Source: Hymenobacter sp. J193 (GTDB taxonomy: Bacteria > Bacteroidota > Bacteroidia > Cytophagales > Hymenobacteraceae). Taken from it: 64,000 nucleotides of DNA. The stretch lies in the NCBI RefSeq assembly GCF_024700075.1, contig NZ_JAJONE010000001.1, positions 1,302,001 through 1,366,000 on the forward strand. The letters run 5' to 3'. The translations under genes and the position numbers were made by a program. Position 1 is the first letter of the stretch, and each line of letters starts with the position of its first letter. The notes beneath the pieces are model-generated. The model saw only the letters and a list, made by a program, of their open reading frames with translations. It was not told the DNA's origin and ran no database searches. This document shows positions 17,397 through 26,730 of the stretch, piece after piece.

Positions 17397-18935
17397 ATGC
17401 CCAAAATCATTTCCCCGCAGGTCGAATTCAGTTTTTTGCTGCAGCAGATGAAAGCAGCCACACCTGAGGTTTTTTCTGCCGACGGCAAATTTCTGAACCT
17501 GCTGGAAGGCCGCTGGCAGGAACCCGGCACCCCGCGCGAGTTCACCTCCCCCATTGATGGCTCGCCGCTGGGCCCGCTACCCATGCTCAACCGCGACGCG
17601 GCCCTGCGCGGCGTGCACGCGGCTAAAAAGGAAGCCGCCGACTGGGCTAAGGTAGACCTGGACGAGCGCAAGCGCCGCGTGCAGGACTGCCTCGACCAAC
17701 TGCGCCCCCAGGTAGACCTCATCGGCAAGCTGCTGATGTGGGAAATCGGCAAGACCTACAAGCTGGGCTTCACCGACATCGACCGCGCCATTGAGGGCGT
17801 GCAGTGGTACGTGGATAACATAGAAGGCATGCTGGGCTCCCGCAAGCCGCTGGGGCTGGTCAGCAACATTGCTTCCTGGAACTACCCGATGTCGGTGCTG
17901 CTGCACGCGGTGCTAGTGCAGGCCCTGTGCGGCAACGCCGTTATTGCCAAGACGCCCACCGACGGCGGCTTTATCTCCCTGAGTCTGGCCTTTGCCATTG
18001 CCCGCCGCTGCGGCCTGCCCGTGACGCTGGTCAGCGGCCCGGGTGGGGAGCTGAGCGACGCACTGGTGAAGAATGAGGCCATTGACTGCCTGAGCTTTGT
18101 GGGCGGGCGCTACAACGGCCGCAACATTGCCGACGCCCTGGCCCAGCACCAGAAGCGCTACATGCTGGAAATGGAAGGCGTGAACACCTACGGCATCTGG
18201 GACTACTCCGACTGGAATGCGCTGGGCGACCAGCTCAAGAAGGGCTACGACTACGGCAAGCAGCGCTGCACTGCCTACGTGCGCTTCGTGGTGCAGCGCA
18301 GCCTGTTCCCGCGCTTTCTCGAAACCTACTGGGAAGCCATCCGCAGCCTGAAAGTGGGCAACCCCACGCTGGTAGACGGCCCCGACGACAAGCTGCCCGA
18401 CCTGGCTTTCGGCCCCGTCATCAACCGTAACCAGGCCGAGGATCTGGACCGCCTCTACGCCGACGCGCTGAAAACCGGCGCCACGCCCATTTTCGAGGGC
18501 CAACTGGATGATTCGCTGTTTTTACCGGGCCAGGACCGCTCGGCCTACCGCGCCCCGCGCGCCCTGGTAAACCTGCCGCGCCAAAGCGAGCTGTATTTCA
18601 AAGAGCCCTTCGGCCCCATCGACAGCATTGTGCTGGTAGACCGCGTGGAGGAGCTGGTGGGCGAAATGAACATCAGCAACGGGGCCCTGGTAGCTGCCGT
18701 AGCCTCCGACGACCAGAAGTGGGCCGAGCGCACGGCCCGCGAGGTGCGCGCCTTCAAAGTGGGCATCAACAAGCTCCGCTCCCGCGGCGACCGGGAAGAG
18801 GTGTTCGGCGGGCTGGGTGAGTCGTGGAAAGGTGCCTTCGTAGGTGGCAAGCTGCTGGTGGAAGCCGTGACGGAAGGCCCCGCCCCGGTGCTTGGCAACT
18901 ACGAAGAAGCTACTCTGCTGCCCGAGAAGCCCTAA
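17397..18935 (+). CDS. NAD(P)-dependent aldehyde dehydrogenase
   Basis: A protein of 512 residues in the aldehyde dehydrogenase superfamily. It oxidises an aldehyde to the acid or acyl derivative; the substrate is not identifiable. The catalytic Cys is residue 291 (KQRCTAYVR), the general-base Glu region is at 258-260 (LEMEGVN), and the cofactor-site motif SNIASWNYPMSVLLHA with downstream AKTP is present. The subgroup looks like the Bacteroidota succinate-semialdehyde/phenylacetaldehyde-like enzymes with a short N-terminal extension. It is monocistronic, followed by a terminator. Confidence 0.92.
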   Translation: MPKIISPQVEFSFLLQQMKAATPEVFSADGKFLNLLEGRWQEPGTPREFTSPIDGSPLGPLPMLNRDAALRGVHAAKKEAADWAKVDLDERKRRVQDCLDQLRPQVDLIGKLLMWEIGKTYKLGFTDIDRAIEGVQWYVDNIEGMLGSRKPLGLVSNIASWNYPMSVLLHAVLVQALCGNAVIAKTPTDGGFISLSLAFAIARRCGLPVTLVSGPGGELSDALVKNEAIDCLSFVGGRYNGRNIADALAQHQKRYMLEMEGVNTYGIWDYSDWNALGDQLKKGYDYGKQRCTAYVRFVVQRSLFPRFLETYWEAIRSLKVGNPTLVDGPDDKLPDLAFGPVINRNQAEDLDRLYADALKTGATPIFEGQLDDSLFLPGQDRSAYRAPRALVNLPRQSELYFKEPFGPIDSIVLVDRVEELVGEMNISNGALVAAVASDDQKWAERTAREVRAFKVGINKLRSRGDREEVFGGLGESWKGAFVGGKLLVEAVTEGPAPVLGNYEEATLLPEKP

Positions 18936-18964
18936 GCCCACAGCGCTTACTTCTGCTTTTGTAA

Positions 18965-19018
18965 ATCCCCCGGTGTGGTTTCTTTCCTGACAGGAAATGA
19001 GCCGCGCCGGGGGATTTT
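18965..19018 (+). terminator. Terminator after aldehyde dehydrogenase gene
   Basis: ATCCCCCGG (18965-18973) pairs with CCGGGGGAT (19007-19015), followed by TTTT. The loop is long (33 nt) and contains an inner TTTCCTGACAGGAAA hairpin. Confidence 0.75.
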
Positions 19019-19225
19019 GCGTGAGCCAGTCGGCTTACGGCGGCAGTTCATATTAGTGTGATATATCAATCCGCTAGCATCCTCTACTGGGTTTGCGCAT
19101 CGCCTGCCTGGACTTGAGATGCTGTGGGGAGGCTTGCAACTTTTACGGCAGGATGCGGCTCCCAGGTAGTATGCGGGCCGGGAGGCCCGGCTTGCTTTCC
19201 GCCCTTTTTTCGCTTGCTATCTGCT

Positions 19226-19717
19226 ATGTATTATCCTTCCCTGGCCATAGGAACTTTGTTGCTGGCCGGCGCACTGTCGGGCTGCTGCGGCACGTGTATC
19301 GGCAACGACGGCAACGAATACCTGTCGCTGGCTTTTTCGACTGACTCGCTGGGGGGCCAGGGTTTTCGGCGGGCTGAGCTGCGCTCGGCCTACGTGGTGC
19401 GCTACCAGGACGACGCCCTGACCCAGCCCCTGGATACGCTGCGGCAGCCTACCAGCCTGCGCGTGTACTGGCCCCAGGCCATGCTTTCGCTGCTGCCCGT
19501 AGCCAATATTAATTCGCCGACCTACTCCAACTGGGCGCTGCCGCAAAGCTACCGGCTGGTGGTGCCCGCCGCCGCGCGCACCTACGATATCAACGCCCTG
19601 GAAGTGAAAACGTCAGAAAGCAACTGCGGCTGCACAGAAACCACGCTCACCCGTTTCGAGCTCAACGGAAAGCCCACCGAGCCGGGGCTGGGCAAGGTGG
19701 TAGTGCTACAGAAATAG
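19226..19717 (+). CDS. Hypothetical lipoprotein, 163 aa
   Basis: ATG 19226 gives a lipoprotein signal (MYYPSLAIGTLLLAGALSGC, Cys20). A Cys-rich start (CCGTC) and a CGC motif near residue 133 suggest disulfides. The mature domain is beta-rich (LRVYWPQAMLSLLPVANI; YRLVVPAAARTYDINALEV). No family is recognised. An envelope location is likely. It lies 55 bp upstream of the aminotransferase, which has its own -7-like box. Confidence 0.65.
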   Translation: MYYPSLAIGTLLLAGALSGCCGTCIGNDGNEYLSLAFSTDSLGGQGFRRAELRSAYVVRYQDDALTQPLDTLRQPTSLRVYWPQAMLSLLPVANINSPTYSNWALPQSYRLVVPAAARTYDINALEVKTSESNCGCTETTLTRFELNGKPTEPGLGKVVVLQK

Positions 19718-19760
19718 TAGAAGCGCCCCTTTTGGTATAGGCGCGCAAGCAAACGGGGCG

Positions 19761-19768
19761 TACATTTA
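19761..19768 (+). promoter_or_regulatory. -7-like box immediately before the aminotransferase gene
   Basis: TACATTTA matches TAnnTTTG at all but the last base and ends 4 bp before the ATG at 19773, so the transcript would be leaderless if this is the promoter. Confidence 0.35.
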
Positions 19769-19772
19769 GCCC

Positions 19773-20969
19773 ATGCTGCAAGTTTCTCAGCGCGGCCGGG
19801 CCATGCCCCTCTCACCCTACCGCCGCCTTACGCCCTATGCCGAAGCCGCCAAAGCCCGCGGCCTGCACGTGTACCATCTGAACATCGGCCAGCCCGATAT
19901 TGAAACGCCCCCGGCCATGCTGGCGGCCGTACAGCAGGCCGATATCCGGGTGCTGGAGTACAGCCACGGCGCCGGCAACCCCAGCTACCGCCGCAAGCTG
20001 GCGGCCTACTACCAGCGCGCCGACATTGATGTGACGCCCGAGGAAATTATTGTGACCACGGGCGGCTCGGAGGCCATTTTGTTTGCCATGCTCAGCTGCC
20101 TGAACCCCGGCGACGAGGTGTTGGTACCGGAGCCTTACTACGGGGCCTACACGGCTTTTTCCATTGCGGCCGGCGTCACGCTGGTGCCGGTTCTCTCGCA
20201 CATCGAAACGGGCTTTGCGCTGCCCCCGCTGGCCGAGCTGGAGGCTCACGTCACGGACCGCACCCGCGCCGTGCTCATTTGCAACCCCAACAACCCCACC
20301 GGCTACGTGTACAGCCGCGCGGAGCTGGAGCAGCTGCTGGACTTGTGCCTGCGCCATGACCTATATCTGCTGTCGGATGAGGCGTACCGGGAATTTTGCT
20401 ACGACGCCCCCTACGTGAGTGCCCTGCACCTGGGCCCGTCCACCCACGAGCACGTGATTTTGCTTGATACTATTTCCAAGCGCTACAGTGCCTGCGGGGC
20501 GCGGCTGGGAGCTTTGGTCACGAAAAACCAGGCCGTGCGCGACGCCGCCTTCCGCTTTGCGCAGATGCGTATTTCCCCGCCCGGCCTGGCCCAGTTGCTG
20601 GGTGAAGCCGCCGCCGACCTACCTGAAACCTACTTTGACCACACCAAGGCTGAGTACCAGGCCCGCCGCGACCAGTTGGTGGCGCGCCTGCAGGCCATGC
20701 CTGGTGTGGTATGCCCCCGCCCCGGCGGTGCGTTCTACGTGCTCTGCCGCCTGCCCGTAGACGATGCCGCCCGCTTTTCGCAGTGGCTGCTGGAGGACTT
20801 CAATCACGAAGGCCAGACGCTGATTATGTCGCCGGCCGTGGGGTTCTACGCCACCCCCGGCGCGGGCCTCGACGAGGTACGCCTGGCCTACGTGCTGAAT
20901 ATTCCGGCCCTGAATGCAGCTATGGACTGCCTGGAGCACGCCCTGCAGGTGTACCCTGGCCGAAGATAG
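19773..20969 (+). CDS. Class I/II pyridoxal-phosphate aminotransferase
   Basis: A protein of 398 residues, fold type I. The PLP Lys is residue 236 (LDTISKRYSACGARLG). NPNNPTGYVYS near residue 172 and the preceding TTGGSEAI and PYYGAY cofactor-site segments are all present. It resembles aspartate-type aminotransferases of subgroup I, transferring the amino group of an amino acid to a 2-oxo acid. The exact amino acid cannot be decided. The alternative start at M11 (MPLSPYRRL) is also reasonable, because conserved sequence begins there. Confidence 0.92.
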   Translation: MLQVSQRGRAMPLSPYRRLTPYAEAAKARGLHVYHLNIGQPDIETPPAMLAAVQQADIRVLEYSHGAGNPSYRRKLAAYYQRADIDVTPEEIIVTTGGSEAILFAMLSCLNPGDEVLVPEPYYGAYTAFSIAAGVTLVPVLSHIETGFALPPLAELEAHVTDRTRAVLICNPNNPTGYVYSRAELEQLLDLCLRHDLYLLSDEAYREFCYDAPYVSALHLGPSTHEHVILLDTISKRYSACGARLGALVTKNQAVRDAAFRFAQMRISPPGLAQLLGEAAADLPETYFDHTKAEYQARRDQLVARLQAMPGVVCPRPGGAFYVLCRLPVDDAARFSQWLLEDFNHEGQTLIMSPAVGFYATPGAGLDEVRLAYVLNIPALNAAMDCLEHALQVYPGRR

Positions 20970-21079
20970 TAGGTAGCGGAGCGGTTGTCAGCTGATTCCG
21001 GCAGGATAAGCCGTAGCTTTTGCCAACGGTTTGCCTGGTTTATTCTCGCCTCATACTCCGCGTCCCCTGCTCTTTGGTT

Positions 21080-21736
21080 ATGCCCCAGCCTACTGAAACC
21101 GCGTCCGTGAAAAAGTACTCCGCCGGTTTGCGCATCTGGCACTGGTCCAACTACCTCGTGATTTCGGGGCTGCTGAGCACCATTCTGTTTCTGCGGGTCA
21201 TCATCAACATGCGCGGGCTGTTCCCGAAAATGCAGCAGGTACTGCAGGAGCAGGGCATTTCAGCCACCGAGCAGCAGTTACGCGGCGTGGGAAGGCTGGT
21301 CAGCCACCGCATCTGGGACTGGCACATCTACCTGGGCGTGGCCTTATCGATTTTGCTAGGCTGGCGCATCATTACCGAGCTGGTGCAGCCCGCCGTGCAA
21401 AGCTTCCGGGCGCGGTTGCGGCAGGCCAATCAGGCGCCTGCGGCGGGCGCCGGCTTTCGGCTGCGTAAGTCGGCGGCGGTGAAGTACAGCTACCTCGTAT
21501 TCTACCTGCTGCTGACGGTGATGGTAGCCACGGGCCTGCTGCTGGTGTACGCCGACGACGTGCAGGCCCTGCACGAGATGGAGCACTTCATCAAGGACAT
21601 CCACAGCCTGAATATGTACCTCATCCTGGCCTTTATCGTGGTACACATCGTGGGCGTGGTGTGGGCCGAGCTGCACAAGGACCGGGGCATCACCTCCGAC
21701 ATGCTGCACGGAGGCCAGGCCACTGACCAGGAGTAA
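21080..21736 (+). CDS. Cytochrome b561-like membrane protein
   Basis: A protein of 218 residues with four predicted membrane helices (NYLVISGLLSTILFL; YLGVALSILLGWRII; YSYLVFYLLLTVMVATGLLL; LNMYLILAFIVVHIVGVVW). Candidate haem-ligand His residues occur in helices or at their ends (LRIWHWSNY; WDWHIYLG; HEMEHFIKDIHSLN; VVHIVGVVW), as in the Ni/Fe-hydrogenase b-type cytochrome / cytochrome b561 superfamily. It is probably an electron-transfer subunit in the inner membrane. No hydrogenase or dehydrogenase partner lies beside it. It ends at a terminator. Confidence 0.82.
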   Translation: MPQPTETASVKKYSAGLRIWHWSNYLVISGLLSTILFLRVIINMRGLFPKMQQVLQEQGISATEQQLRGVGRLVSHRIWDWHIYLGVALSILLGWRIITELVQPAVQSFRARLRQANQAPAAGAGFRLRKSAAVKYSYLVFYLLLTVMVATGLLLVYADDVQALHEMEHFIKDIHSLNMYLILAFIVVHIVGVVWAELHKDRGITSDMLHGGQATDQE

Positions 21737-21761
21737 GAAACTGCCGATTACTGCGTATCTT

Positions 21762-21803
21762 AAAACCGTCGAAGCGGCCTGCGGGCGGGCTTCGGCGGTT
21801 TTT
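21762..21803 (+). terminator. Terminator after cytochrome b-like gene
   Basis: AAAACCGTCGAAGC (21762-21775) pairs, with one mismatch, with GCTTCGGCGGTTTT, ending in TTTTT at 21803. Confidence 0.85.
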
Positions 21804-21825
21804 CATGCTTAGATAGTTGTTGCTG

Positions 21826-22326
21826 ATGCGAGTTTCCGTATTGTTGGTCGGGGTTGTAGGCGCAGGCTTGTTGCTGAGCAGCACGCCGCCCGCTCGTCAG
21901 GCCCAGTACCTTACGCTACGGCGCAACGGCGCGGCCCTGTCCACCGATTCGCTTAGCTCCCGCTTTGAGGTGTCGCCGGGCGCGGGGCGCGTACTCACGC
22001 TCACCATCGTACCGGCTGACGCACCCGACGACCCCGGCCTGACTATTATGGTAGATGAGTTCAAGCCTGTGCCCCAGGTGTACCGCTTCAAGGAAATTTT
22101 GAGCGGGCACATCCGGGAGGCTTCCTACCGCGTGGGAAATGTATCGGCTGAGTCGAAAGCCTGCGCCCTGAACGACGGGGAAGTGCGCGTCACGGCCGTA
22201 GACGCGGAGCATCACCTCCTCACGGGTACCTACCGGGCCGTGCTGTGCCAGACCAACGTGGCCCGCAGCGCCGCCCGCCGCCTGGTGCTGGAAGGCTCTT
22301 TTTCCTTTCCCTACGAGGAGCGGTAG
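21826..22326 (+). CDS. Exported hypothetical protein, 166 aa
   Basis: ATG 21826 (TTG 21817 possible) begins a hydrophobic signal (MRVSVLLVGVVGAGLLLSSTPPA). The mature domain looks like a beta-sandwich or porous barrel fragment with two Cys (SKACALNDGEVRV; RAVLCQTNVA) that could pair. It is presumably periplasmic. No family is recognised. It is convergent with the alcohol dehydrogenase gene. Confidence 0.65.
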   Translation: MRVSVLLVGVVGAGLLLSSTPPARQAQYLTLRRNGAALSTDSLSSRFEVSPGAGRVLTLTIVPADAPDDPGLTIMVDEFKPVPQVYRFKEILSGHIREASYRVGNVSAESKACALNDGEVRVTAVDAEHHLLTGTYRAVLCQTNVARSAARRLVLEGSFSFPYEER

Positions 22327-22393
22327 CCCCATTAAAATCAATTTGGGCCACTCTTGAGGAGCAGCCCGAATTATTGCTTGTCGGCCTTTTCGC

Positions 22394-23437
22394 TTATAGC
22401 GTTGCTAAGTCAATAACGAAACGGTACTTCACGTCACTCTTCAGCATCCGCTCGTAGGCCTCGTTGATGTAGCTCATGGGAATGACTTCGACGTCGGACA
22501 CGATGTTGTGCTGGGCGCAGAAGTCGAGCATTTCCTGGGTTTCCTGGATGCCCCCGATAAGCGAGCCGGCAATGCGGCGGCGCTTGCCAATGAGCTGGAA
22601 AGCGTGCAGCTGTGGGGCCTCCGGGGGCACGCCCAGCAGAATCATGGTGCCGTCGCGGCGCAGCAGGCTCACGTACTGGCTCAGATCCAGCGGGGCCGAA
22701 ACGGTGTTGATGATGAAGTCGAAGTAGTTGCTTACGCTCTTGAGGGCGCCTTTATCTTTCGTTACCACAAACTTATGGGCTCCCAGGGCCCGGGCATCGG
22801 CTTCCTTATCGGGGGAAGTGCTGAGCACGGTTACCTCGGCGCCCATGGCGGCGGCCAGCTTCACGGCCATGTGGCCCAGGCCACCCAGGCCCATCACGCC
22901 TACGCGGTGGCCGGGGCTTACGTTCCACTGGCGCAGGGGCGAGTACGTAGTAATGCCCGCGCACAAGAGCGGGGCTACGCCGGCCAGCGGCAGGGAGTCG
23001 GGCACCCGCAGCGTGTATTTTTCATCCACCACAATCAGGTTGGAGTAGCCGCCGTAGGTGGGCGCGCCGGTTTCCTTTTCGCGGCCGTTGTAGGTGCCTA
23101 CCATGCCCACTTCGCAGTACTGCTCCAAGCCCTCCTGGCAGCTGGGGCAGGTGCGGCAGGAGTCCACCATGCAGCCTACACCAGCCAGGTCGCCTACCTT
23201 AAAGTTTTTCACATGGGCGCCCACCTGCGTCACGCGGCCCACGATTTCGTGGCCGGGCACCATGGGAAAGATAGAGCCGCCCCACTCGTCGCGCACCTGG
23301 TGCAGGTCAGAGTGGCACACGCCGCAGAACAGAATTTCGATTTGTAAATCGTGGGCGCCTACTTCGCGGCGCTCAAACTGGAAAGGCTCAAGAGGAATAT
23401 TGGCCGCAGGGGCGGCGTAGGCTTTGGCTGGGGTCAT
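22394..23437 (-). CDS. Zinc-dependent NAD(P) alcohol dehydrogenase
   Basis: A protein of 347 residues from ATG 23437 (MTPAKAYAAPAANIPL). It has catalytic zinc ligands in GVCHSDLHQV and GHEIVGRVTQVG, a four-Cys structural zinc loop (CMVDSCRTCPSCQEGLEQYC), and the Rossmann motif GLGGLGHMAVKLAAAMG. It resembles the YahK/AdhC cinnamyl-alcohol-dehydrogenase-like group, reducing aldehydes with NADPH. It is cytoplasmic and divergent from the glycosyltransferase gene, with about 115 bp between starts. Confidence 0.93.
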   Translation of the reverse strand: MTPAKAYAAPAANIPLEPFQFERREVGAHDLQIEILFCGVCHSDLHQVRDEWGGSIFPMVPGHEIVGRVTQVGAHVKNFKVGDLAGVGCMVDSCRTCPSCQEGLEQYCEVGMVGTYNGREKETGAPTYGGYSNLIVVDEKYTLRVPDSLPLAGVAPLLCAGITTYSPLRQWNVSPGHRVGVMGLGGLGHMAVKLAAAMGAEVTVLSTSPDKEADARALGAHKFVVTKDKGALKSVSNYFDFIINTVSAPLDLSQYVSLLRRDGTMILLGVPPEAPQLHAFQLIGKRRRIAGSLIGGIQETQEMLDFCAQHNIVSDVEVIPMSYINEAYERMLKSDVKYRFVIDLATL

Positions 23438-23551
23438 GGGTAAGAAAGCTTGAAAAGAAGTCTGTTTAACTCTGCCGCTGCCCGAAGGTTGTGCGCCACC
23501 GCGCAGTATCTTGCCTCGCCGATATTCTTCTGTCGTCATTTTTTCCTGCTT

Positions 23552-25099
23552 ATGATGCCCTCGCCTGCGCCTACGCGCCGTTTTTACGGAGGCTGGCTGG
23601 TTGTACTGGCAATGCTGCGAATGGCGGCGCAGTACCAGCTCACGCACCCCAGCTACCAGCTTCACCGCGACGAGTACCTGCACCTCGACCAGGCCAACCA
23701 CCTGGCCTGGGGCTATATTTCGTTGCCGCCACTTACGTCGTGGGTGGCGTGGCTGGTGCAGGCTCTGGGCAACAGTGAGTTCTGGGTGCACTTTTTCCCG
23801 GCCCTGTTTGGGGTATTCACGCTGGCGCTGGTGTGGGCGCTGGTCCACGAGCTGGGCGGTGGCCTCTACGCTAAGCTGCTGGCCGCCGGGGCCGTGCTGT
23901 TTTCGGCCCTGCTGCGCATCAACCTGCTGTTTCAGCCTAATTCCTTTGATGTGCTGGCCTGGACAGCGGCCACGTATTGCCTGGTGCGCTACCTGCGCAC
24001 CGAGCGCCTGGGCTGGATGCTGGGCGTGGGCGCGGCCCTGGGCCTGGGGCTGCTGAACAAGTACAACATCGTGTTCTGGGCCGCCGGCATAGCGCCGGCA
24101 TTGTTGCTCTCAAAGCATCGCGCGCGGGTGTTCGGGCGGCGGGCCATGTACCTGGCAGCGGGGCTGGCCTTGCTGATTTTCCTACCGAACCTGCTCTGGC
24201 AGGTACAGCACAACTTTCCGGTAGTGTGGCACATGCAGGAGCTCAAGCGCACCCAGCTGGTAAACGTGCAGCCCGCTGATTTCCTGAAAAGCCAGCTGCT
24301 GTTTTTTCTGAACAGCCTGTGGCTATTGGTGGCCGCCGGGGTAGGGCTGGCGCGCTGGCCCGCGCTGCGGCCCTACCGGTTTCTGGGCTGGAGCGTGCTG
24401 CTGACCCTGGCCATTTTCCTGGCGCTGCGAGCCAAAGACTACTACGCCATTGGGCTGTACCCGCCGCTGCTGGCCGTGGGCGCGGTGTATATGGAGCATC
24501 TGCTGCAAGCCGGGCGCTGGCGCTACCTGCGGCCGGTACTGCCGCTGGTGCAGGCGCTGCTGTTTATTCCCATGCTGCGGGTAGCGTTTCCGCTGCAGCC
24601 GCCGGCCGCCCTGCAGCGCCGTGCCGCCGATTTTGAGGCGCTGGGCTTGCTGCGCTGGGAAGATGGCCGCAACCATCCCCTGCCTCAGGACTTTGCCGAT
24701 ATGCTGGGCTGGCGCGAAATGGCCGACCAGGCTACCCGGGCCTACCAGCTCCTGCCCGACTCCCTCCGTGCCCACACCCTGGTGCTCTGCGACAACTACG
24801 GCCAGACCGGCGCCATCAACTACTACGCTGCTGGCCGCCTGCCACCCGCCGTGTCCTTCAATGCCGATTACGTGTACTGGTTTCCGGATCTGCGCTCTGT
24901 CCAGGCCATTGTGCTGGTGAGCGAAGACGGACCCGATGCGGAAGACGGCGCACATTTTCGGCAAGTGCGCCTTATCGGCCGCGTAACGGAGCCGCTGGCG
25001 CGTGAACACGCCACGCGGGTTCTGCTCCTTATCGGCCCCGACAAAGCTATTATCACGAAGCTGCAGCAACGACTGAAAGACCGCCAACAGCTGCGGTAA
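23552..25099 (+). CDS. GT39-type membrane glycosyltransferase
   Basis: A protein of 515 residues from ATG 23552. The N-terminal HRDEYLHLDQANHLAWGYISLPPL motif carries the acidic residues typical of the first periplasmic loop in PMT/ArnT-like GT-C enzymes. About ten to eleven hydrophobic helices follow, then a soluble C-terminal domain (about residues 370-515). It should transfer a lipid-linked sugar to a periplasmic acceptor; donor and acceptor are unknown. No polysaccharide cluster surrounds it. Confidence 0.87.
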   Translation: MMPSPAPTRRFYGGWLVVLAMLRMAAQYQLTHPSYQLHRDEYLHLDQANHLAWGYISLPPLTSWVAWLVQALGNSEFWVHFFPALFGVFTLALVWALVHELGGGLYAKLLAAGAVLFSALLRINLLFQPNSFDVLAWTAATYCLVRYLRTERLGWMLGVGAALGLGLLNKYNIVFWAAGIAPALLLSKHRARVFGRRAMYLAAGLALLIFLPNLLWQVQHNFPVVWHMQELKRTQLVNVQPADFLKSQLLFFLNSLWLLVAAGVGLARWPALRPYRFLGWSVLLTLAIFLALRAKDYYAIGLYPPLLAVGAVYMEHLLQAGRWRYLRPVLPLVQALLFIPMLRVAFPLQPPAALQRRAADFEALGLLRWEDGRNHPLPQDFADMLGWREMADQATRAYQLLPDSLRAHTLVLCDNYGQTGAINYYAAGRLPPAVSFNADYVYWFPDLRSVQAIVLVSEDGPDAEDGAHFRQVRLIGRVTEPLAREHATRVLLLIGPDKAIITKLQQRLKDRQQLR

Positions 25100-25280
25100 C
25101 CGATTTCATCAGTCAGTTGCCCACCCAAAATTTCAGAGTAAAAACCAGTCATTCCAAGCACCGCTGACTTGGTTTAGGGTAAGCAGCTCCTGCTAGGCAG
25201 TAGCCGCAAAATACCGCCGCGCCCCGCCTTAACTACGGGCTGGTACGGATAGCGCTGCGCCGTGCGAGTGTCCACCTTTG

Positions 25281-25313
25281 TTTCCGGGTTGCTCCTTGCT
25301 GGCAGCCCGGAAA
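25281..25313 (+). promoter_or_regulatory. Leader hairpin directly before the outer-membrane protein gene
   Basis: TTTCCGGGTTGC pairs with GCAGCCCGGAAA (one G-U pair) and ends 4 bp before the ATG at 25318. It would mask the translation start region if present in the transcript. A TTTG-ending -7-like box abuts it at 25273-25280. Confidence 0.45.
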
Positions 25314-25317
25314 TACC

Positions 25318-26190
25318 ATGCGTAAACCATTACTAGTATTGCTTCTCCTGCTGCTGGCTACCCCAACCGTGCTGTGGGCGCAGGACGATGAGGAATTCGG
25401 CTTCGGCTTCTACGTGCAGGGCGGCACGAATTATACGCCCGGCTTCAAGCTGGACTCGTACGACCGGTTCCGGGCCAGCTTCAACCAGGCCGCCCGCTCG
25501 CGGCTGCAAACCGAGCTGGGCGCCTGGCAGCCGCAGCGCTTCCAGAACTTTGGGGGCGGGCTGTACTTCGGGCCAATTCACCTGAGCTTCAATAAGCAGT
25601 TCAGCAGCGCCACGGCCGTGGCGAAGTTCAAGAACGGCGACCAGCGCGAAATGACGCTGGATTACAACCCGCTGGACATGCACTTCGAACTGCTGTTCGG
25701 CAAACGGCTGCAGGCCGGCGCGGGCTGCGGGCTACGGGTCGAAAATGCCACCGTGCGCAGCGGCCTGCGCTACGCGGGCGGCCCGCTCAGTTACGGCGAG
25801 GATCAGGCGCTCAACGGGATTTTTCGCTCGATCAGCGGCGGAGCCATAACGGGCAGCGCCCGCGTCGACTTTCAGCTCGTGCGGGTGAAGAAACGGCCCT
25901 TGCTGACGCTGTCGATGCGCGGCACGTACGCGGGCGTGACGCGCAAATTCCTGGAGGGCAACGCCTACCTGCTGCCGTATTCAGACCAGATGATGAAAAA
26001 GATGAGGGGCGGCAGCGGGCACGCCGACGGCACCCTGCGCTTCTACCTGCCCGAAGAAGTAAGCCAGCGCAACAACGTGTACACCACGATGGTGGGCGGC
26101 GGAGAGGCGTTTTCGGGCACGGTACACGGCTGGGCCTTTTCCGCTAACCTCATATTGACGCCCTACGAATGGTACGCCGACGCCAACTAA
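25318..26190 (+). CDS. Putative outer-membrane beta-barrel protein
   Basis: A protein of 290 residues with a strong signal peptide (MRKPLLVLLLLLLATPTVLWAQ). It has alternating amphipathic strands and a C-terminal aromatic-rich strand (VHGWAFSANLILTPYEWYADAN), as in Bacteroidota outer-membrane barrel proteins. A Gly-rich start (FGFGFYVQGGTNYTPG) fits a first strand. No specific transporter family is recognised. Its stop overlaps the next gene by 22 bp, so the two form an operon. Confidence 0.7.
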   Translation: MRKPLLVLLLLLLATPTVLWAQDDEEFGFGFYVQGGTNYTPGFKLDSYDRFRASFNQAARSRLQTELGAWQPQRFQNFGGGLYFGPIHLSFNKQFSSATAVAKFKNGDQREMTLDYNPLDMHFELLFGKRLQAGAGCGLRVENATVRSGLRYAGGPLSYGEDQALNGIFRSISGGAITGSARVDFQLVRVKKRPLLTLSMRGTYAGVTRKFLEGNAYLLPYSDQMMKKMRGGSGHADGTLRFYLPEEVSQRNNVYTTMVGGGEAFSGTVHGWAFSANLILTPYEWYADAN

Positions 26191-26717
26191 CCGCCCGCCG
26201 GCGCTACACGACGGCCCTATGCCTGCTGGGGCTGAGCACCGCCTGCGAAAAGCCCGAAATCCGCGACATTGAGCAGGAAGAAACCCGCTGGGAAGGCACC
26301 TGGCAGGTGCCCGAAATTCGCCTGGTGGTGACGGATACGCTGGGTAACGTGCGCTCCGAAACCGTGCAGACGGACCAGGGCACGGCCACGTTCCGCATTG
26401 CCTCCCAGGAAGGCAGTGACGTGTTCAACGACGTGGCGTTCGAAGGCGAGGCAGCTAATTCGCAGCTGGTGAGTTACTTTCGGGGCGTAGCGGCGGGAAA
26501 CCGGATTCCCGGTGGCTGGTCGCTGTACTGGGATGCTGACCCGGAAGCGCGGCGGCTGATGATCTGGGGCATTGCGCCAGGCGTCAGCTACCACCGCACC
26601 GTGAATGTGGAAGTGGTGAGCAAGCAGGAGCGGAAACTGTTTTACATTTTCCCGGCGGGTGCCAACGGCACCACCCGCAACGAGCGGCTGTTTTACACGC
26701 TCACGTTGCGCAAGTAG
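26169..26717 (+). CDS. Lipoprotein partner of the barrel protein, 182 aa
   Basis: Starts inside the 3' end of the barrel gene. An Arg-rich start leads to a lipobox (LLGLSTAC, Cys26). The mature domain is beta-rich (WEGTWQVPEIRLVVTDTLGNV; WSLYWDADPEARRLMIWGIAPG), like small DUF-type lipoproteins. The translationally coupled layout suggests that the two products act together in the outer membrane; the function is unknown. Confidence 0.75.
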   Translation: MVRRRQLTARRRYTTALCLLGLSTACEKPEIRDIEQEETRWEGTWQVPEIRLVVTDTLGNVRSETVQTDQGTATFRIASQEGSDVFNDVAFEGEAANSQLVSYFRGVAAGNRIPGGWSLYWDADPEARRLMIWGIAPGVSYHRTVNVEVVSKQERKLFYIFPAGANGTTRNERLFYTLTLRK

Positions 26718-26730
26718 GAAGCACCTTTGA

